This document shows, in pieces, positions 62,051 to 64,000 of a stretch of 64,000 nt of DNA. The stretch is from Myxococcus qinghaiensis. Lineage in GTDB: Bacteria > Myxococcota > Myxococcia > Myxococcales > Myxococcaceae. The stretch's first letter is position 1. Every line of letters begins with the position of its first letter. Location of the stretch: the NCBI RefSeq assembly GCF_024198215.1, contig NZ_JAKCFA010000005.1, forward strand, positions 310,001 to 374,000, written 5' to 3'. Under the pieces are notes generated by a model that worked only from the letters and a program-made list of their open reading frames with translations, was not told the DNA's origin and did not search any database. The position numbers and the translations under genes are program-made.

Positions 62051-63628
62051 ATGTCTTCGACTTTTCCGTCCACGTCCGTCATGGCCGCGCCGTCCGCGCC
62101 GCCGCCCCGGCCGCTGGCCACGCAGCCGTCCCTGCCGCTGGCCACGCCCTGGCTGCCCCAGTCGCGCGCGCCGCGCCGCACGCTGGGGGCCGCCCTGGCG
62201 CTGGGCGTGCTGGCGGAGGTGCTGTTGGACCGGCCGGCGTGGGGCGTGTCCTTTCCGTTGATGGTGCTGGCGCAGGTGGCGGTGCTCGTGGGCCTGGGCG
62301 GACGCGAGGGCTGGCAGCGCGCGCGGCCCAATGCGTGGCTGCTGGCGCCGCTGCTGGCGGTGTCGGGCTTCGTGGCGGTGCGCGACAGCCCGTGGCTCAC
62401 GGCGCTGAACGTGCTGACGGCGGGGACGCTGCTGCTCCTCGTGACGCACTTCTGGGGCGCGGGCCGCGTGCAGCGGCTGGGGCTGTGGGGCTATCCCCGG
62501 GTGGTGCTGGGCACCGCCCTGCGCGGCATGCTCCATCCGCCCGCGCTGGTGCGCGACTCAGTGGACCTGAGCGTCGCGAAGCGGCATGCGCCCCTCATCC
62601 TCTCCTTCGCGCGGGGGCTGCTCCTCGCGCTGCCGGTGCTGGCGGTGTTCGCCCTGCTGCTCTCCTCCGCGGACGCGGCGTTCGCGTCGGCCATGCAGCG
62701 GGTGTGGGCCGTGGACGTGGGCGTGCTGCTGGGCGCGTGGGTGGCCCGGGCGGTGGGCGTCGCCTTCTCGGCGGCGGTGGCCGCGAGCGTGCTGGGCCAC
62801 GCGCTGCGCCGGCGCAGGGGGCGCGAGGCGGGAGAGGCGGAGGTGGCGCCCGCGTCGCCCTGGCTGGGGCTCACCGAGGCGCTGACGCTCATCCTCGCGG
62901 TGGACGCGCTGTTCCTCGCCTTCGCGGGCTTCCAGGTGGCGTACCTCTTCATCGGGGACGCGTCGTCTCCGGCGCCCGGGTACTCGTATGCGACGTATGC
63001 GCGCCGGGGCTTCTTCGAGCTGATGGTCGTGTCCATGCTGACGCTGGGGATGGTCATGGCGCTGGCGCGGTGGACGTGTCGCGAGTCACCGCTGGCCAGG
63101 ACTGTCTTCCAGGTGGGGGCATCCCTCATGGTGGCGCTGACGCTGGTCATCGTCGCCTCGGCGGTGAAGCGCATGACGCTCTACGAGGAGGCGTTCGGCT
63201 ACACGCGGCTGCGCGTCTTCACGCATGTCTTCATGTTCGCGCTGGGCGGGGTGCTCGCGTGGCGCGGGGTGACGCTGTGGTGGCGGCCGGAGCGCTTCGC
63301 CGTGGGGGCCTTCGTCGCGGCGCTGGGCGCGGTGCTGGCGGTGAATGTCATCAACCCCGACGCGCTCATCGTCCGGCTCAACATCGCGCGGGTGGCGGAG
63401 GTGCCGCACGTGGATGATGACTACCTGTACTCGCTCTCCGCCGACGCCGTGCCGGAGCTGGCGCGGGGGCTCGCCTCGGGGCAGCTCACGGACTCCATGG
63501 GCCTGGACCACATCGACCTGGGAGAGGCGTGCGAGGGCGCGTCCTGGCCGGAGTGGAACCTGTCGCGCTGGCGGGCGTGTCGGACGGTGGAGGCGGCCAG
63601 GTTCCGCGTCAGCGCAGGTGGTAGTTGA
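62051..63628 (+). CDS. DUF4153/DUF4173-type membrane protein
   Basis: A 525-residue inner-membrane protein with about 11 hydrophobic segments. FQVAYLFIGDAS followed by YATYARRGFFELMVVSMLTL is a characteristic block of the DUF4173 (DUF4153-like) family, as is NPDALIVRLNIAR near the end. The protein ends with a short outer or cytoplasmic domain (YLYSLSADAVPELARGLASG). Function is unknown. GAGGTG lies 8 bp before ATG 62051. The last 20 bp overlap the convergent TonB-like gene. Confidence 0.78.
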   Translation: MSSTFPSTSVMAAPSAPPPRPLATQPSLPLATPWLPQSRAPRRTLGAALALGVLAEVLLDRPAWGVSFPLMVLAQVAVLVGLGGREGWQRARPNAWLLAPLLAVSGFVAVRDSPWLTALNVLTAGTLLLLVTHFWGAGRVQRLGLWGYPRVVLGTALRGMLHPPALVRDSVDLSVAKRHAPLILSFARGLLLALPVLAVFALLLSSADAAFASAMQRVWAVDVGVLLGAWVARAVGVAFSAAVAASVLGHALRRRRGREAGEAEVAPASPWLGLTEALTLILAVDALFLAFAGFQVAYLFIGDASSPAPGYSYATYARRGFFELMVVSMLTLGMVMALARWTCRESPLARTVFQVGASLMVALTLVIVASAVKRMTLYEEAFGYTRLRVFTHVFMFALGGVLAWRGVTLWWRPERFAVGAFVAALGAVLAVNVINPDALIVRLNIARVAEVPHVDDDYLYSLSADAVPELARGLASGQLTDSMGLDHIDLGEACEGASWPEWNLSRWRACRTVEAARFRVSAGGS

Positions 63629-64000
63629 AGGGCAGCTCCACCGTGACACGAGGGCCGAGCGCGGCGGGCGGAGGCGGGAAGGGGGCCGCCTGTCGCACCG
63701 CCGCCTGGGCCGCGTCGCACAGGACGTAGTGGGGACAGGAGCCCACGACGGACAGCTCCAGCAACTGGCCCCGGGCTCCGACGGTGATGCGCAGCGAGAA
63801 GCGACCTTCGATTCCGGCCATGGCGGCCTGGTGCGGGTAGCGCACGTTCTCGAAGCGGTCCCTGAACATCACCTCGAAGTACTCCTCTTCCCAGGCGGTG
63901 CGCTCCTCGAGCGAGGGCGGCGGCTGCGCGACGGGGAGCAGCCCCGCGCTGCTCGCGGCGAGGACGCTGTTCACCACGCCGCCGATGACTCCTCCCGCCA
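63609..64000 (-). CDS. TonB-type energy transducer, C-terminal part (partial)
   Basis: The gene starts beyond the right edge. The visible 130 residues begin with a GGVIGGVVNSV linker typical of TonB-family proteins, then a TonB C-terminal domain (GIEGRFSLRITVGARGQLLE, DAAQAAVRQAAPFP) and end VELPFNYHLR. Such proteins carry force from ExbB/ExbD to outer-membrane transporters. An internal GTG at 63977 is in frame but is inside the linker and not the start. The 3' end overlaps the DUF4173-type gene. Confidence 0.78.
   Translation of the reverse strand, partial: AGGVIGGVVNSVLAASSAGLLPVAQPPPSLEERTAWEEEYFEVMFRDRFENVRYPHQAAMAGIEGRFSLRITVGARGQLLELSVVGSCPHYVLCDAAQAAVRQAAPFPPPPAALGPRVTVELPFNYHLR

Noticed and set aside
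1-64000. CRISPR arrays, insertion sequences, integrases or prophage genes
   Set aside because: No regularly spaced repeats, transposase or integrase motifs, or phage structural genes were seen; the only tandem repeats are inside the fusion gene and in low-complexity linkers.

Overview
The window is a stretch of a very GC-rich chromosome with dense, mostly short operons and strong G/C bias at third codon positions. The gene content points to a myxobacterium, probably family Myxococcaceae. There is a DUF2378 protein (a family described from Myxococcales), several lipoproteins with PDAG/DGG-type linkers, a Ser/Thr kinase with a PEGA tail, an imm11-type immunity protein beside an AHH lipoprotein toxin, and many secreted lipoproteins of unknown function. 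I saw no complete tRNA, no rRNA, no CRISPR array, no transposase and no prophage.

Layout. 1-9.2 kb: a GH77 4-alpha-glucanotransferase, an AMIN-like lipoprotein, a secreted DUF1028/peptidoglycan-binding protein, a PLP aminotransferase, a Tlc/MFS-like transporter, a Tat-exported SDR lipoprotein and a SHOCT membrane protein. 9.4-12 kb: an unknown lipoprotein, then about 1.1 kb with only a doubtful ORF and a tRNA-like fragment. 12-17.1 kb: one 1689-residue reading frame fusing topoisomerase III to a RecQ helicase. 17.5-24.2 kb: a metallo-beta-lactamase-fold protein, cardiolipin synthase, a HExxH lipoprotein protease, DUF5335, and a ClpX-like unfoldase without the zinc domain. 24.4-29.4 kb: TreZ, a discoidin-domain protein and an M20 peptidase. 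29.5-31.5 kb: an AHH-nuclease lipoprotein toxin with its imm11 immunity gene. 31.8-37 kb: carboxylesterase, Ser/Thr kinase and an ABC-2 exporter pair. 37.2-45.4 kb: a haem-binding lipoprotein, EttA, two tandem Cys-rich lipoproteins and a LysM/C39-like protein. 45.4-51.7 kb: two bacterial PH-domain proteins, a GNAT-GNAT-ATP-grasp group, and an esterase coupled to DUF2378. 51.9-56.7 kb: an outer-membrane barrel with a helix-hairpin-helix-like head, a triple lamin-tail lipoprotein and a thermonuclease lipoprotein in one tight operon. 57-64 kb: a PAS histidine kinase, an unknown membrane-anchored protein, TerC, a low-molecular-weight phosphatase/arsenate reductase, a DUF4153/4173-type membrane protein and a partial TonB-like protein.

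How genes work together. MalQ and TreZ both act on alpha-glucans but are 22 kb apart and not co-transcribed. The strongest multi-gene or multi-domain units are the topoisomerase III-RecQ fusion (a single-chain version of a two-protein decatenation partnership), the toxin-immunity pair, and the barrel/lamin-tail/thermonuclease operon, which looks like a surface DNA-handling module. The last is the best candidate for an undescribed system, but that role is inferred from domains only.
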